Shown piece by piece: positions 8,596 through 19,574 of a stretch of DNA of 64,000 bases (position 1 is the first letter of the stretch; each line of letters starts with the position of its first letter). The position numbers were made by a program, and so were the translations under genes. Source of the stretch: Fabrea salina. Taxonomy: Eukaryota; Ciliophora; Heterotrichea; Heterotrichida; Fabreidae. A model generated the notes under the pieces. The model had not been told where the DNA came from. It did not search any database and worked only from the letters and a program-made list of their open reading frames with translations. Location: NCBI GenBank assembly GCA_022984795.1, contig JALIHJ010000019.1:1-64000 (forward strand). The letters run 5' to 3'.

Positions 8596-11127
8596 TTATC
8601 TTAAAAGTATGTTGTCACCTTTCTTCCTTTCTGCGAAGTTGTTTCTCCTAATGCCTTCAACTAGGCCCTCTTTGAATTTGATCCAGTCGACGAAAAATTT
8701 GTCCATTAGTTTAGAGTCTATGTCTGAAGGGGCATCAATCTCGTAACCTCTTTTGAGGACAGTTTTTAACTGGGAGATTACTTTTTCATTAAGGTTAGCA
8801 ATGTCTTCTTTTTTGATGCAGAAAACTTCGACCTCTGCTGTTTCGGCAACAACAGTGAACTTTGTTGGTTCGATTTCAAATGTTTCCGTTTTGTTGGTTT
8901 CTGTGTTGTAGTAAGTATCCCCGCTTAAAAGAGCCCTGCCTCCGAAATACTGGCCTTTTTGTATCATTTTGAATTCTATTTTTTCTTTAAACAGTTTTTG
9001 GTCTTTGCTAATTGAGTTTAGTTTTTCTTGGGGAATGAACTCTGATGCCTTTTCGAGAAATACAGAGTCTTCTTCGCCTGAGTCTTCCGTGGGTTTTGTG
9101 TTTTCATAAGGTCCGTACTTCGGGAGTTCAACTTTCCCAGTTATGAAAGGTTTTGGTTCAGGTTTTCTGAGCTTAGCGTTGCCAAACTGGTTTGCGTACT
9201 TACTTTTCAGGGTGTATCCTTCAGTGTAGGCTGTGAGGTAACCGTTTTTGACAATGTAAAGTCCTTGGGGGAACTGCCCTTTTTCTAGGACCACGTCTTT
9301 GTACTCGTACTTGGTTGACTTTATTTTAGAAGCCAGAGGAATCAAGTAAACTGGGTCAATCCCCTTGAAAAACGGAAGTTTAGTAATGAACTTTATAGTG
9401 CCGTCAATGTCCTGTTTAAGGTGAGTTATGATGATTTCTCTGTACTCTGACTTGGGAAGTGCGAAGAGAGTAGAGTCTTCATTTGCAATGGCAGTGCAGT
9501 TGCGTTCGTTTGAGTTGTTGCCTAAGTTGCTTGCTAGTGTGGCTAGTCCAAACTGGTCTCCGTCATACAAAGAATTCACGTAAATGTTTTTGTTGCCGAA
9601 AGCATCTGAGGTTTTCATGACTGAAACAGAGCCTTGGAAGATGACGTACATCATGCTTCCAGTGTCTCCTTGACTGAACACTACGTCGTCTTTCAAGCAA
9701 GACAAAAGAGAACCCATTTTGAGTAAGTTGATTTTCATTTCGTCAGAAAACTTTTCAAAAAACTGGAGTTTCTTTACAATTTTGCACAGGGAATTGTAGC
9801 TCCTTTCGTAGTAGGGTTTTTCGAACTCTTCTTTGATGGTGTGGATCTCCAACTCAGTAAAGTTTTTGCTTTTCAAGTCACTCTGCTCGATTTCATTAAT
9901 GTTTTTAATGCGGACTGAGTCGATTTTCTTTTTGAGTTTTTCTAACTTTTCAGTAAGTTTGGAGTTCTCTATGTTGCTTTTAAAGGGATTTTGGCTCTTT
10001 TTAGTTTTTGAAACGTTAGACTGCACAAAAGCAGGTAGCTCTTCTGGAAGATCGAAAGAGTGCTTTTTTTGGTGTTTTTTTTCTGGTTTGGGTCTTTGTT
10101 TTTGCACAGAAAAACTGTAGAAGTTTTTGGAAACTTCAACTCCAAAGGGACGGGTTGGTTTCTTGGTTGTTGAGGGGAACCTCCTGATGGACTTGGCAGG
10201 CGTTGAGTACTTTTTGCGTGTGGCGAAAGTGGAGTCTCTGGAATTACTTGAAAACCTCAAACTGTTGAATTCTTCAACTTTGCGGAATGTTTGCCAGAAC
10301 TGCTTTGTGGTGCCTACTTCGCAACTGAACTGGTTGACTGGTCTGTAACTTTCTTCTGACTTAGCAATTATTTCGAGTTTCGAAGCAGAAGTCTTCTTAG
10401 GCTGTTCTGTATTGTAACTTTTGCAAAAGTCTTCCCTCGAGTACTTCATTTCGTAGTTGATAGCTGCTGAAACTCTTCCGGACCTGTAGAGAGCTAAAGC
10501 TCTGAGTTTAAGTATGTGTTGAGGGAGGTCTGAGATTTCTTCAAGTAGGGTGTCTAGGCACTGAACGGCTTCGGGGTAGCACCTTATGTAGATCAGAGCA
10601 ATTGCTTTGTTGAAGTAAGGTATGTAGTTTTTGGGGTTTAAGTTCCGGGCTTTATCGAATTGCTGGATGCTTTCAGTAATTAGTCCTGAGTTGAGTAAAC
10701 AAACTCCCAAGTTAACAAGTGTCTCGAGGTGGTCGCTGTCGTAACTCAGTATTTTTTGATAAAACTTAATTGCTTGTGTGAAGTTGCCTTTTTCTCTGAA
10801 TCTCAAAGCTTTGTTGAAAAAAAAGTTAACAGTTGAGATTTTAGTTGGAACAAAGGCATCTCGGGTGATTTCTTCAGGACGCATTAGAACTGCTTGACTT
10901 AGAGGCTTTTCTTCTTTGTTTAGTTCTTCAATGGTGTTCTTTTCCAACTCAACGGATTCACGAGCATCGGTTTTGATTGAAGAATTATTGTTAGGTATGG
11001 GACTGATTCCAGTGATGTCGAGGTACTTCTTTGCTGAGTTAGAAATAGCTAAGTCATCGTAGTAAGGAATTTCTTGTCTGGCTTTTCCAATGAGAGGAGT
11101 CCTTGCTTTTCTGGGATGCTTTTCCAT
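8596..11127 (-). CDS. TPR protein with two cyclic-nucleotide-binding domains, 843 aa
   Basis: TPR helices occupy about residues 95-225 (for example GNFTQAIKFYQKILSYDSDHLETLV). A basic low-complexity linker follows. Then come two CAP-family cNMP folds: the first about 450-565 (SQGDTGSMMYVIFQGSVSV), the second from about 585 and interrupted by a charged insert before GQYFGGRALLSGDTYY. The first phosphate-binding cassette reads FGLATLA..RNCTA instead of the usual FGELAL..RAA, so cAMP or cGMP binding is doubtful there. The second is closer to consensus (FGGRALL). CNBD2-like ciliary proteins are the nearest idea. The divergent neighbour is katanin, 69 bp away. Confidence 0.8.
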   Translation of the reverse strand: MEKHPRKARTPLIGKARQEIPYYDDLAISNSAKKYLDITGISPIPNNNSSIKTDARESVELEKNTIEELNKEEKPLSQAVLMRPEEITRDAFVPTKISTVNFFFNKALRFREKGNFTQAIKFYQKILSYDSDHLETLVNLGVCLLNSGLITESIQQFDKARNLNPKNYIPYFNKAIALIYIRCYPEAVQCLDTLLEEISDLPQHILKLRALALYRSGRVSAAINYEMKYSREDFCKSYNTEQPKKTSASKLEIIAKSEESYRPVNQFSCEVGTTKQFWQTFRKVEEFNSLRFSSNSRDSTFATRKKYSTPAKSIRRFPSTTKKPTRPFGVEVSKNFYSFSVQKQRPKPEKKHQKKHSFDLPEELPAFVQSNVSKTKKSQNPFKSNIENSKLTEKLEKLKKKIDSVRIKNINEIEQSDLKSKNFTELEIHTIKEEFEKPYYERSYNSLCKIVKKLQFFEKFSDEMKINLLKMGSLLSCLKDDVVFSQGDTGSMMYVIFQGSVSVMKTSDAFGNKNIYVNSLYDGDQFGLATLASNLGNNSNERNCTAIANEDSTLFALPKSEYREIIITHLKQDIDGTIKFITKLPFFKGIDPVYLIPLASKIKSTKYEYKDVVLEKGQFPQGLYIVKNGYLTAYTEGYTLKSKYANQFGNAKLRKPEPKPFITGKVELPKYGPYENTKPTEDSGEEDSVFLEKASEFIPQEKLNSISKDQKLFKEKIEFKMIQKGQYFGGRALLSGDTYYNTETNKTETFEIEPTKFTVVAETAEVEVFCIKKEDIANLNEKVISQLKTVLKRGYEIDAPSDIDSKLMDKFFVDWIKFKEGLVEGIRRNNFAERKKGDNILLR

Positions 11128-11187
11128 ATAAGTAATTAACTCTGGGAAGATTAACAGTGCAATGATTTAAGTTCTGTGAGAACTTAG

Positions 11188-12798
<1,611 letters not shown>

Positions 12799-12814
12799 CT
12801 AAATGATTTATAGA

Positions 12815-15412
12815 TTACTTTTCTAGAAGTTCGCGGTAGCCAGGCCAGTCAGGTGGTGCTCTGCCACCTTGCTCATTGATGAACTCCATTAGAGTTAGAC
12901 TGGGTCCATCAGGCATTCCTTTGACTTCTTGGGCTCTTTTGAAGGACTGCACAGCAGGTTCCCATTCTCCAGCTAAGTAAAGTTGAAGTCCAATCTTGAA
13001 TTCTTTCAAAAACTCGTTAGGTATAGTGCTGCGCATTTTCCTCAAGTCAGGGTCAGTTTCGAAGTAGTCTGAAATCCTAACTTCTCCTTCCATGGCGTCT
13101 TTTCTTAGTTTTTCGCCACGCATTTTGCTGACTACTTTGGTTTCGTAAGTTTCATTGTCTTCAGAAAGAGTTTGTCTTTCGAGGTTTTTGGAGTCAAGGT
13201 CACAAGTGAATAGTTCCATTGGCTCAATGCTTCCTTTGACAGTAACTCTGTCAATTAGTCGCAGGAAGGTTTGGGTGCGTGCTGAACATATAGATTGCAG
13301 AGCTCCACTAATTAAAAGCGGAACTCCGAACTGCTTAGTTGCAGCTTCCAGACGAGAAGCCATGTTGACGTTGGGGGACAAGTAAGAAGCGTCAATTTTG
13401 AACTCACTGCCTATAGCTCCTTCAATAGCCCACCCTTGGTGAAGTCCAAAGCCCATTTTGACTGAGTAGCCAGGCATTCTTTGGTTGAGTCCAGGGTGTT
13501 CTTTGTACTTGAGTATTTTGGGGTTCTTGTTGATTTCAGCGATGATTTTGAGGAAGGAAATCACAGACATGTCTGCTAGTTGCCTCACAAAGTTGTGGTT
13601 AGACAACTTCAACTGTTGGTTTTCTTTGAGAACAAACTCTTCAGGGAACTTCCAAACCAGCAAAAATGCGTCTCCTATGTTTTTGTTGGCGTTTCCTGAG
13701 AAGTTGTCTACAATTTTATGCACGACGTGGGCTATTTCGTTCACAAAGACCATCACGTCTTTTTGGAGTATTTCCGTTGCGTCGGTGAAGTTCCTTATGT
13801 CGCAGAACCCAAAAATGCAAAGGGACTTTTTGCCTGGAATCATGGGGTCTACGTCTCCACTCCCTCTTTGCATGTTGGCAGCTATGATTTCTGAGCCTGC
13901 TTCTCCAAAGCCCAAAGCCAGAAGTGCTCCGATTTTGCTGAGTGTGTTTTCCAACACAGCAGTTTCCATGTTTTTGTTTTTGGTTTCTTTTTCCTGCATG
14001 AGTTCCTTTTTTGCCAGTTTTTCTCTTTCTTCTTCTTGAACAGCCTTCAGGGGATTCTTGGACATCTTCTTGACTTTTTCTATCATGTTTTCGATGGGTT
14101 CCAAAACCAGTTCTTGCGTGTCTTTAGAAAACAGAATTGAAGAAACTGAAAGAACCACACACACAAAAACAGTCCTGCACATGTTCAGCCAAGCCTCAAG
14201 TCGAGTGTCCGAGCGAAGGTCAAACACTCCCAAGGGAGCGTACTCGTAGTTTTCGTCTATTACGCTAAGAGTAACTAGCTCCTTTTCTGTGTTTCTGAGT
14301 TCGTCCGGGCTGGTCGAAGTTTCCCACTTGTGAGGAGTGTTTTCGATTTCTAAGTAGATTAAAGGAGTACTTAGGTCTTTGTGCTCATCAATGTAGTAGT
14401 TCCAGGCTTGGTTAAAGTCCTCAGACCCAGAGAGTCTGAGTCTATCAAGCACTTCGATTCCGTATTGGTAAGAAGTGTTTACGTCTAACCACATAGTGTT
14501 GTAGAACAGAGGCAAGAGAAAAAGCATTCCCAACACCAGCATGATAACTCTTTTAGTAGTTAACTCAGAGAGTTTTTTGCCTACTTTGGTTTCTTCGGGA
14601 GGTTTGAATTCTTCTTCCGCAGGGGTTTCTTGGTGATCAACTGGACTATTAGGCTGGACACTGATGTCTTCTTTGAAGGTTTGGGAAGCACTCATTTGGA
14701 AGTCAGTTAACGAGTGGGGGTCTCCCCAGTCGAAGTTGAAGTCTGGAGTGTAAGAAGCTCCCCTGAAAACAACACTGGTTCTCCTTAGTCCTCCATTGCT
14801 TTGGGTGTTGTTTTTGGCTTCTTGGGAGAGTTTGTAGAGTTTGACAATCCTTATCAAACGGATGACTCTGAGGATTCTGATGATTCGGCCTGCCCTTGTT
14901 CCGGCCCTCGAAGCCCTTCCAGCCCTTGCAATTTTGCTGGCTTGGGTGGCGTCATTTCCTGAAGCAGACTCGCCAATGATTTCATCCCAAATCCAGCCAA
15001 TATCTGGAATCAGGGACAAAGTAGCTATCACGTCTAACCAAAAGAAGAAAGACAACAAGTACCCTTCTTTGGCTACGCAGCCCAAAACGATTTCTAACGT
15101 AAAGAAAAACAAACAAACTACACTTAACGAATAAAAAACGTCGTCAGAGTCTTTATCCGTAGCTGCTAGTCGGATGTCGTCTCCAAAAAGTGCGTAGATG
15201 GTTAAAACAGTCATCCAGATTGTAAAGCTCCAGTGGTCAATAAACTTTTGAACCTTTTTCTTATAGGCTGGAGTTTTCAAGGTTGAGTTGGGGTCGGAAT
15301 TAAAAGGTCCTCTAGAGTGTTCAGGTGCTCTTTCCTCGTTTGCGAACTTTTCGTCCAAACTAGTTTTTCTCCCAGCTTTTTTAGTTGGGGTTTCTATTCC
15401 ATCTTCAGCCAT
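12815..15412 (-). CDS. Adenylyl cyclase fused to a voltage-sensor-like membrane domain, 865 aa
   Basis: Residues 55-195 form an S1-S4 type module. The S4-like helix (about 173-194) has Arg or Lys at every third position (RIIRILRVIRLIRIVK). No pore helix or selectivity filter follows. Next are a cytoplasmic linker, a helix (289-309), a roughly 100-residue outer segment, another helix (409-429), a coiled coil, and a class III cyclase domain (about 530-720). Metal-binding Asp residues are visible in FGFCDIRNFT and IGDAFLLVW. A Lys (NANKNIGD) sits at the purine-specifying position, which favours ATP, and VNMASR carries the transition-state Asn and Arg. The C-terminus adds a helical tail. One chain has one catalytic domain, so it should work as a dimer. 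Voltage control of cAMP synthesis is inference. Confidence 0.85.
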   Translation of the reverse strand: MAEDGIETPTKKAGRKTSLDEKFANEERAPEHSRGPFNSDPNSTLKTPAYKKKVQKFIDHWSFTIWMTVLTIYALFGDDIRLAATDKDSDDVFYSLSVVCLFFFTLEIVLGCVAKEGYLLSFFFWLDVIATLSLIPDIGWIWDEIIGESASGNDATQASKIARAGRASRAGTRAGRIIRILRVIRLIRIVKLYKLSQEAKNNTQSNGGLRRTSVVFRGASYTPDFNFDWGDPHSLTDFQMSASQTFKEDISVQPNSPVDHQETPAEEEFKPPEETKVGKKLSELTTKRVIMLVLGMLFLLPLFYNTMWLDVNTSYQYGIEVLDRLRLSGSEDFNQAWNYYIDEHKDLSTPLIYLEIENTPHKWETSTSPDELRNTEKELVTLSVIDENYEYAPLGVFDLRSDTRLEAWLNMCRTVFVCVVLSVSSILFSKDTQELVLEPIENMIEKVKKMSKNPLKAVQEEEREKLAKKELMQEKETKNKNMETAVLENTLSKIGALLALGFGEAGSEIIAANMQRGSGDVDPMIPGKKSLCIFGFCDIRNFTDATEILQKDVMVFVNEIAHVVHKIVDNFSGNANKNIGDAFLLVWKFPEEFVLKENQQLKLSNHNFVRQLADMSVISFLKIIAEINKNPKILKYKEHPGLNQRMPGYSVKMGFGLHQGWAIEGAIGSEFKIDASYLSPNVNMASRLEAATKQFGVPLLISGALQSICSARTQTFLRLIDRVTVKGSIEPMELFTCDLDSKNLERQTLSEDNETYETKVVSKMRGEKLRKDAMEGEVRISDYFETDPDLRKMRSTIPNEFLKEFKIGLQLYLAGEWEPAVQSFKRAQEVKGMPDGPSLTLMEFINEQGGRAPPDWPGYRELLEK

Positions 15413-15476
15413 TGCAACTAATTATACTAAAATTAAATTAACCAAATCTAGAATTCTTGTTGGCCTTCAGTAATAA

Positions 15477-16523
15477 ATGGCAATTTGTGTGCTTTCTGAC
15501 ATTGGAGGGACCAACGCTAGGTTTGTTTTGGCCAACATCAGTGAAGCTGGGTATGAAAAGCTCAAGTCTGAAACACTGAGGCCACAAGACTTTGGGACTT
15601 TCAAAGACTGTTTGGGTGAGTTCCTCAAGGAGCAACCCACTCCCAAGTATGCAGTCATTGGAGCAGCAGGGTCTATTTTTGAAGGAATTGTTCGTTTTGT
15701 GAACACAGGCTGGCCTGTTGCTTCTGAAAGAGAAACCGAAGAAGCCTTTGGAATAGAGCACGTAAAGTTCTTAAATGACTTCGTAGTAGCAGGGTACGGA
15801 GTAATCGAACTCCAAGAGTCCGATTTAATTCAAGTAAACGAGGGAACAACTTGCACTGCGAAAGCAGTTAAGGCTGTTTTAGGACCAGGAACTGGACTGG
15901 GTGAGTGCTTCCTTACCTGGAACGGAAGTCACTACGACGCCTGGCCTTCTGAAGGAGGTCACTCTGATTTTGTTCCTAAAGAAGACTTGGACTGGAAGTA
16001 CGCTAAGTACATGACTAAGAAAGTCGAAGAGGCAGAAAGTGAATTTAAGCAGTTCAAGCCAATGAGAGGTGTGAGTAACGAAATATGCTTTGCAGGTGTA
16101 GGAGCGCACCACCTGTACTACTTTTTGAAGGAAGAATTCCCTGACCTTGTGGACTCCGAGTTTGACCAGTTCTTTGAAGCAGAGCCTAGGGACAGGCTCA
16201 AAAACATCATGGAGTACGGGTTCTCTGGGAGGAACGAGTTGTGTGTCAAGGCTGTAGAAATGTGGCTTAAGTTCCTGGCATACGAAACAGGCAACATGGT
16301 TTGCAAGACTTTGCCCTACGGAGGAGTCTACATTATAGGGGGAGTTGTTATGAAGAACGCTGAAAACATTGCAAACAGCCAAGTTTTCAAGGAAGCTTTG
16401 TTCAGCAAACCCCCTCATATTTGTGAAATCATCCGGAACTGCCCTGTTTACGTTGTCACTAACGAAGAAGTTGGATTCTTGGGCACCGTCAGGTACGCGA
16501 AAAACCTACTTAATATAGATTAA
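15477..16523 (+). CDS. glk: Glucokinase, bacterial type (Glk family)
   Basis: Phosphorylates glucose to glucose 6-phosphate with ATP (EC 2.7.1.2). Seen: the N-terminal phosphate loop LSDIGGTNARFVLAN, HVKFLNDFVVAGYG with the catalytic Asp, the LGPGTGLGE nucleotide loop, and SEGGHSDFVP. It belongs to the bacterial Glk family found in several protists, not to the hexokinase fold variant of animals. At 348 aa it is slightly longer than E. coli Glk (321). The start context is TAATAAATGG, shared by several genes here. It ends 4 bp from the convergent arginase stop. Confidence 0.93.
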   Translation: MAICVLSDIGGTNARFVLANISEAGYEKLKSETLRPQDFGTFKDCLGEFLKEQPTPKYAVIGAAGSIFEGIVRFVNTGWPVASERETEEAFGIEHVKFLNDFVVAGYGVIELQESDLIQVNEGTTCTAKAVKAVLGPGTGLGECFLTWNGSHYDAWPSEGGHSDFVPKEDLDWKYAKYMTKKVEEAESEFKQFKPMRGVSNEICFAGVGAHHLYYFLKEEFPDLVDSEFDQFFEAEPRDRLKNIMEYGFSGRNELCVKAVEMWLKFLAYETGNMVCKTLPYGGVYIIGGVVMKNAENIANSQVFKEALFSKPPHICEIIRNCPVYVVTNEEVGFLGTVRYAKNLLNID

Positions 16524-16527
16524 GTTA

Positions 16528-17433
16528 TTAGTTGAAAGTGAACTTCAGAAGGTTTTGGACGGTTTCTAGGGTCTTTTCTTTTTCGATGTCAAAATTAATT
16601 TCTACAAGGTCCATCGACACCCACCTTTGCAGGCTCTTGAGATGAGAAATAACGTGCTTTACGTGCTCTATGTCCAGTCCTCCGGGAACAGCTGTTCCTG
16701 TTCCAGGGATAAACAAAGGGTCTATTCCATCTACATCCAAACTAAGGTGAATAGGGCGTTCGGACTTAGGGTCTATTTGGTTCATAGCGTCTTTAAGTAC
16801 ACTTTGGATTCCTCTAGAGTTGACTTCTTCCATAGTGAAGTACTTAATGTTGTGCTGGTCCATAAGGGCTTTTTCTGAAGAGTCAAGAGCTCTGATGCCA
16901 ATCAAAGCTACTCTTTCTGGAGGTATAGTTTTAGTTCTCCAGGAAAAGGCCCCAGTTTCCTGGAACAAGTCCATGATGTGGGCAAGGGGCATTCCGTGGT
17001 AGTTCTGGGAAGGGGATGTGTCAGGGGTGTTGCAGTCTCCATGGGCGTCTATCCAGATAACTCCTAAGTCAGGGTGTTTTTCTAGAACCCCTGCAATGGT
17101 GCTGCTGCCTATGGAATGGTCTCCACCTATGTTTAGTAAAAAGGCGTCTTCTTGCAAAGCACTGCAAACTGCTTCTTTGAGTTCTTTTCCGTAGATGTCA
17201 AGTGCTTCTTGGTTTTTGATTCTGGAGTTGCTTTTGGTTAGGGGGAACTGAGTAGGGTGGACTACTGATTTCCAAGCAGCGTCCCAGTTTTTTGTGTTGA
17301 AAAAGGAAGAGAGTGGCAAAGACTTAAGGACTTCTGGTGTTTTTTCAACTCCCTTTTTGGGCTGTCCTAGAGAAACAGCAGCTCCAACTAAGTTAAGTTT
17401 TTTACTGAAAGAACGCAAAATAACTTGGTTCAT
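16528..17433 (-). CDS. Arginase
   Basis: Hydrolyses arginine to ornithine and urea with a binuclear Mn2+ centre. All ligand motifs are visible: GGDHS, IDAHGD, and LDVDGIDP, plus YHGMPLAHIM as in arginases rather than agmatinases. The length of 301 aa is typical. The N-terminus MNQVILRSFSKKLNL is basic and amphipathic and may target mitochondria, although it overlaps the start of the conserved fold. The ATG follows the upstream DUF1295 gene's stop by only 3 nt (TAA TAA ATG at 17431-17439). Confidence 0.94.
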   Translation of the reverse strand: MNQVILRSFSKKLNLVGAAVSLGQPKKGVEKTPEVLKSLPLSSFFNTKNWDAAWKSVVHPTQFPLTKSNSRIKNQEALDIYGKELKEAVCSALQEDAFLLNIGGDHSIGSSTIAGVLEKHPDLGVIWIDAHGDCNTPDTSPSQNYHGMPLAHIMDLFQETGAFSWRTKTIPPERVALIGIRALDSSEKALMDQHNIKYFTMEEVNSRGIQSVLKDAMNQIDPKSERPIHLSLDVDGIDPLFIPGTGTAVPGGLDIEHVKHVISHLKSLQRWVSMDLVEINFDIEKEKTLETVQNLLKFTFN

Positions 17434-17436
17434 TTA

Positions 17437-18312
17437 TTATGGGTTGAAACTTGGTTTTTCGGAGCAAAACCAAGGAATTAAGCGGGAAGTTCTTTGTTGG
17501 TAAATCTTGTACTGAGGGTACTTGGAAAGAGTGATTTCTTCAGTGAAGTCAGTTGAAAAGTGGAAAAGCAAACTCAAAGCAGTTGGACCCACAATTGAAA
17601 GGTTGAGTCCCCGGGTGAAGAGGTAAAGACTCCACCAAATAAGTTGCTCTGCAAAAAAGTTAGGGTGTCTTGAGTACTTGAAGAGCCCACTTGTGCAGAA
17701 ACCCCTGGAATAGTAAGGCTCCATTTCAACCTTTTTGTCGATTAGTTCGTACTTCTTGGTTTGGAAGTTCCACTGTTGTTGGTCTGCAAGTGTTTCAAGG
17801 CCTAAGAAGAAGAGAGTCACTCCTCCAAACAACAAGTCAAGTTGTTCATAGTCGCCTGAGGGCACGTAGTGGACTGGCAAGGTAAAGGCCATGATCAGCA
17901 TGTTTTGGATTATGCAAATGAACCCTATGTTGAAGAGCTGCCAAAGAACTGGGTTGGGAATCTTCTTTCTAAGAACAGCCCACCTGTAGTCTTCTTCGCC
18001 CTGGAATCCTCCTCTTCTGCAGAAGTTCAAAGTGAGTCTGGAGCCCCAGACAAAAACCAAAGCAAACACCAAAAGTCCCCTAGTTCCGCTTTGCTTTAGT
18101 ACCCAAGCGTAGAGCATAGGAGAAACACTCCAAATCTCGTCAACTTGGGAGTAGTTCCCAGTGACAATTGACCCCAGGTATGCGTAGATTATTTGGTAGG
18201 CACATATGAAACAAGACTTTTCGAACTGCGAGTAGTGAGGAACTAAGAGTTCGCTCAGAACTAAAGGAAGAGTAATCAAACTCAACTTTACTGCAATTAA
18301 AGCTAGTTTCAT
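17437..18312 (-). CDS. DUF1295 / steroid 5-alpha-reductase-like membrane enzyme, 291 aa
   Basis: A polytopic membrane protein with about seven hydrophobic segments. The C-terminal signature GLFKYSRHPNFFAEQLIWW matches the DUF1295 family, related to steroid 5-alpha reductases and isoprenylcysteine methyltransferases. The KYSRHPNF box is the family's cofactor-binding region. The N-terminal MKLALIAVKLSLITLPLVL could be a signal anchor. The substrate is unknown. The stop TAA is followed by a second TAA and then the arginase ATG on the same strand. Confidence 0.85.
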   Translation of the reverse strand: MKLALIAVKLSLITLPLVLSELLVPHYSQFEKSCFICAYQIIYAYLGSIVTGNYSQVDEIWSVSPMLYAWVLKQSGTRGLLVFALVFVWGSRLTLNFCRRGGFQGEEDYRWAVLRKKIPNPVLWQLFNIGFICIIQNMLIMAFTLPVHYVPSGDYEQLDLLFGGVTLFFLGLETLADQQQWNFQTKKYELIDKKVEMEPYYSRGFCTSGLFKYSRHPNFFAEQLIWWSLYLFTRGLNLSIVGPTALSLLFHFSTDFTEEITLSKYPQYKIYQQRTSRLIPWFCSEKPSFNP

Positions 18313-18341
18313 AAAAATTCTAAGCCATTAAATGGATAACA

Positions 18342-19556
18342 TTAAGAAAGGTGAGAACTAATGAACTCTTGAATTCTGCTTAAGCACTCTTCAAGGACTC
18401 TTTTGGGGTGGCACAACACCACTCTAAAGGCTCCTTGACTCATAAAGGCTTCGGCAGGCATAACCAGAACTCCTTGTTCTCTAGCTAGTTTTTCAGCAAA
18501 TTCTTTGGAACTTGCTATGTCTCTGAAGGCACTTTGTTCGACCATCACTAAGCAGTACAGTGCTCCTTCTGGCATAGTCATGCTTAGTCCAGGGATGTTT
18601 TGGACTTTGTTGTAGACCAGTTCCGCCCTTTCCTTGACTTTTTCCATGACGCTTTCAATGTAGTTGTCAGGCAAGTTCTGGAAGATCTCAGGAACAGCCT
18701 TGCAAATAAAGGGCACAGGGTGCAAAAGCATGTTTTTCACTTTTAAAATGCTTTCGCGGATTTGTTTGCACAGGCTTAATTTGTCGTAAATCATAGTCCA
18801 GCCACAGCGCCACCCTGGAACTAAAAACATTTTGCTAAGTGCAGTCACAGAAAACACAGGCACTTCTTCAGTCAGTGACCCCAAAGGGTAGTGCTTTTTT
18901 CCGTAAGTCATTCCGTTGTAAACTTCGTCAGCCAAAATACAAATCTTGTGTTCTTGGGCCCAGTTAAGGATTTCTAGCAAGTGTTCTCTGGAAAAAACAG
19001 TTCCGCAGGGGTTAGAGGGGTTAACAATCACTAGCAGCTTAGTTTTGCTGTCCACTAACGAATTCAGCTGTTCGAAGTCAATTTCCCAGTTGCTTTCTGG
19101 AACTAGCCTGTAGTACCTAGTTTCGGCACTTAAGTTGCCAGAAATGGTGTTGTACAAAGGGAACCCAGGGGAGGGTATAAGTATGTTGTCGCCTGGGTTC
19201 AGAAAAGCCTGCATAACTGTGTGGATGGCTCCAGAACCCCCCACGTCCATAATTACATCTTCGGCTGTGAGCTTAATGTTGTCGTAAGAAAACCTTTGGG
19301 CAAGGAACTCCCTTACGTCGGGAGGTCCCATAGAGTTGATGTACCCGTTGCCTTTTCCGGAACTCAGCAAGTTCTGCACACTTTTCACAGCTTCTTCGTG
19401 GACTTCGAAGTCCTCGTAAACAGAAGGGTCTCCTAAAGCCAGTGAGTAAGTGGGTTTGGGAAAATCTGGAGGCAAAATGATGTTTGAAACAGTTTCGCGG
19501 ATGGGGTTATTGGTGTTTTGGGAGTGAACTGACGCGGATATATTCCAACCTTCCAT
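18342..19556 (-). CDS. Class I/II PLP aminotransferase, tyrosine-aminotransferase-like (copy A)
   Basis: Fold type I aminotransferase of 404 aa. Seen: GNGYINSMGPPDVREFLA, GGSGAIHTVMQAFLNPGDNIL, NPSNPCGTVFSREH (with the Asn that contacts PLP), ADEVYNGM, and the lysine loop VTALSKMFLVPGWRCGW. The ALSK..LVPGWR loop matches tyrosine aminotransferases and related branches. The C-terminal Arg (FRVVLCHP) for substrate carboxylate binding is present. It is a tandem duplicate of the next gene upstream, 18 bp away, same length and same strand, but clearly diverged. Preferred amino acid unknown. Confidence 0.88.
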   Translation of the reverse strand: MEGWNISASVHSQNTNNPIRETVSNIILPPDFPKPTYSLALGDPSVYEDFEVHEEAVKSVQNLLSSGKGNGYINSMGPPDVREFLAQRFSYDNIKLTAEDVIMDVGGSGAIHTVMQAFLNPGDNILIPSPGFPLYNTISGNLSAETRYYRLVPESNWEIDFEQLNSLVDSKTKLLVIVNPSNPCGTVFSREHLLEILNWAQEHKICILADEVYNGMTYGKKHYPLGSLTEEVPVFSVTALSKMFLVPGWRCGWTMIYDKLSLCKQIRESILKVKNMLLHPVPFICKAVPEIFQNLPDNYIESVMEKVKERAELVYNKVQNIPGLSMTMPEGALYCLVMVEQSAFRDIASSKEFAEKLAREQGVLVMPAEAFMSQGAFRVVLCHPKRVLEECLSRIQEFISSHLS

Positions 19557-19574
19557 TTATCTCTCCACAAGAAA

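Noticed and set aside
12815-15412. Guanylyl rather than adenylyl cyclase
   Set aside because: The purine-specifying position before IGDAF carries Lys (NANKNIGD), as in adenylyl cyclases, not Glu.
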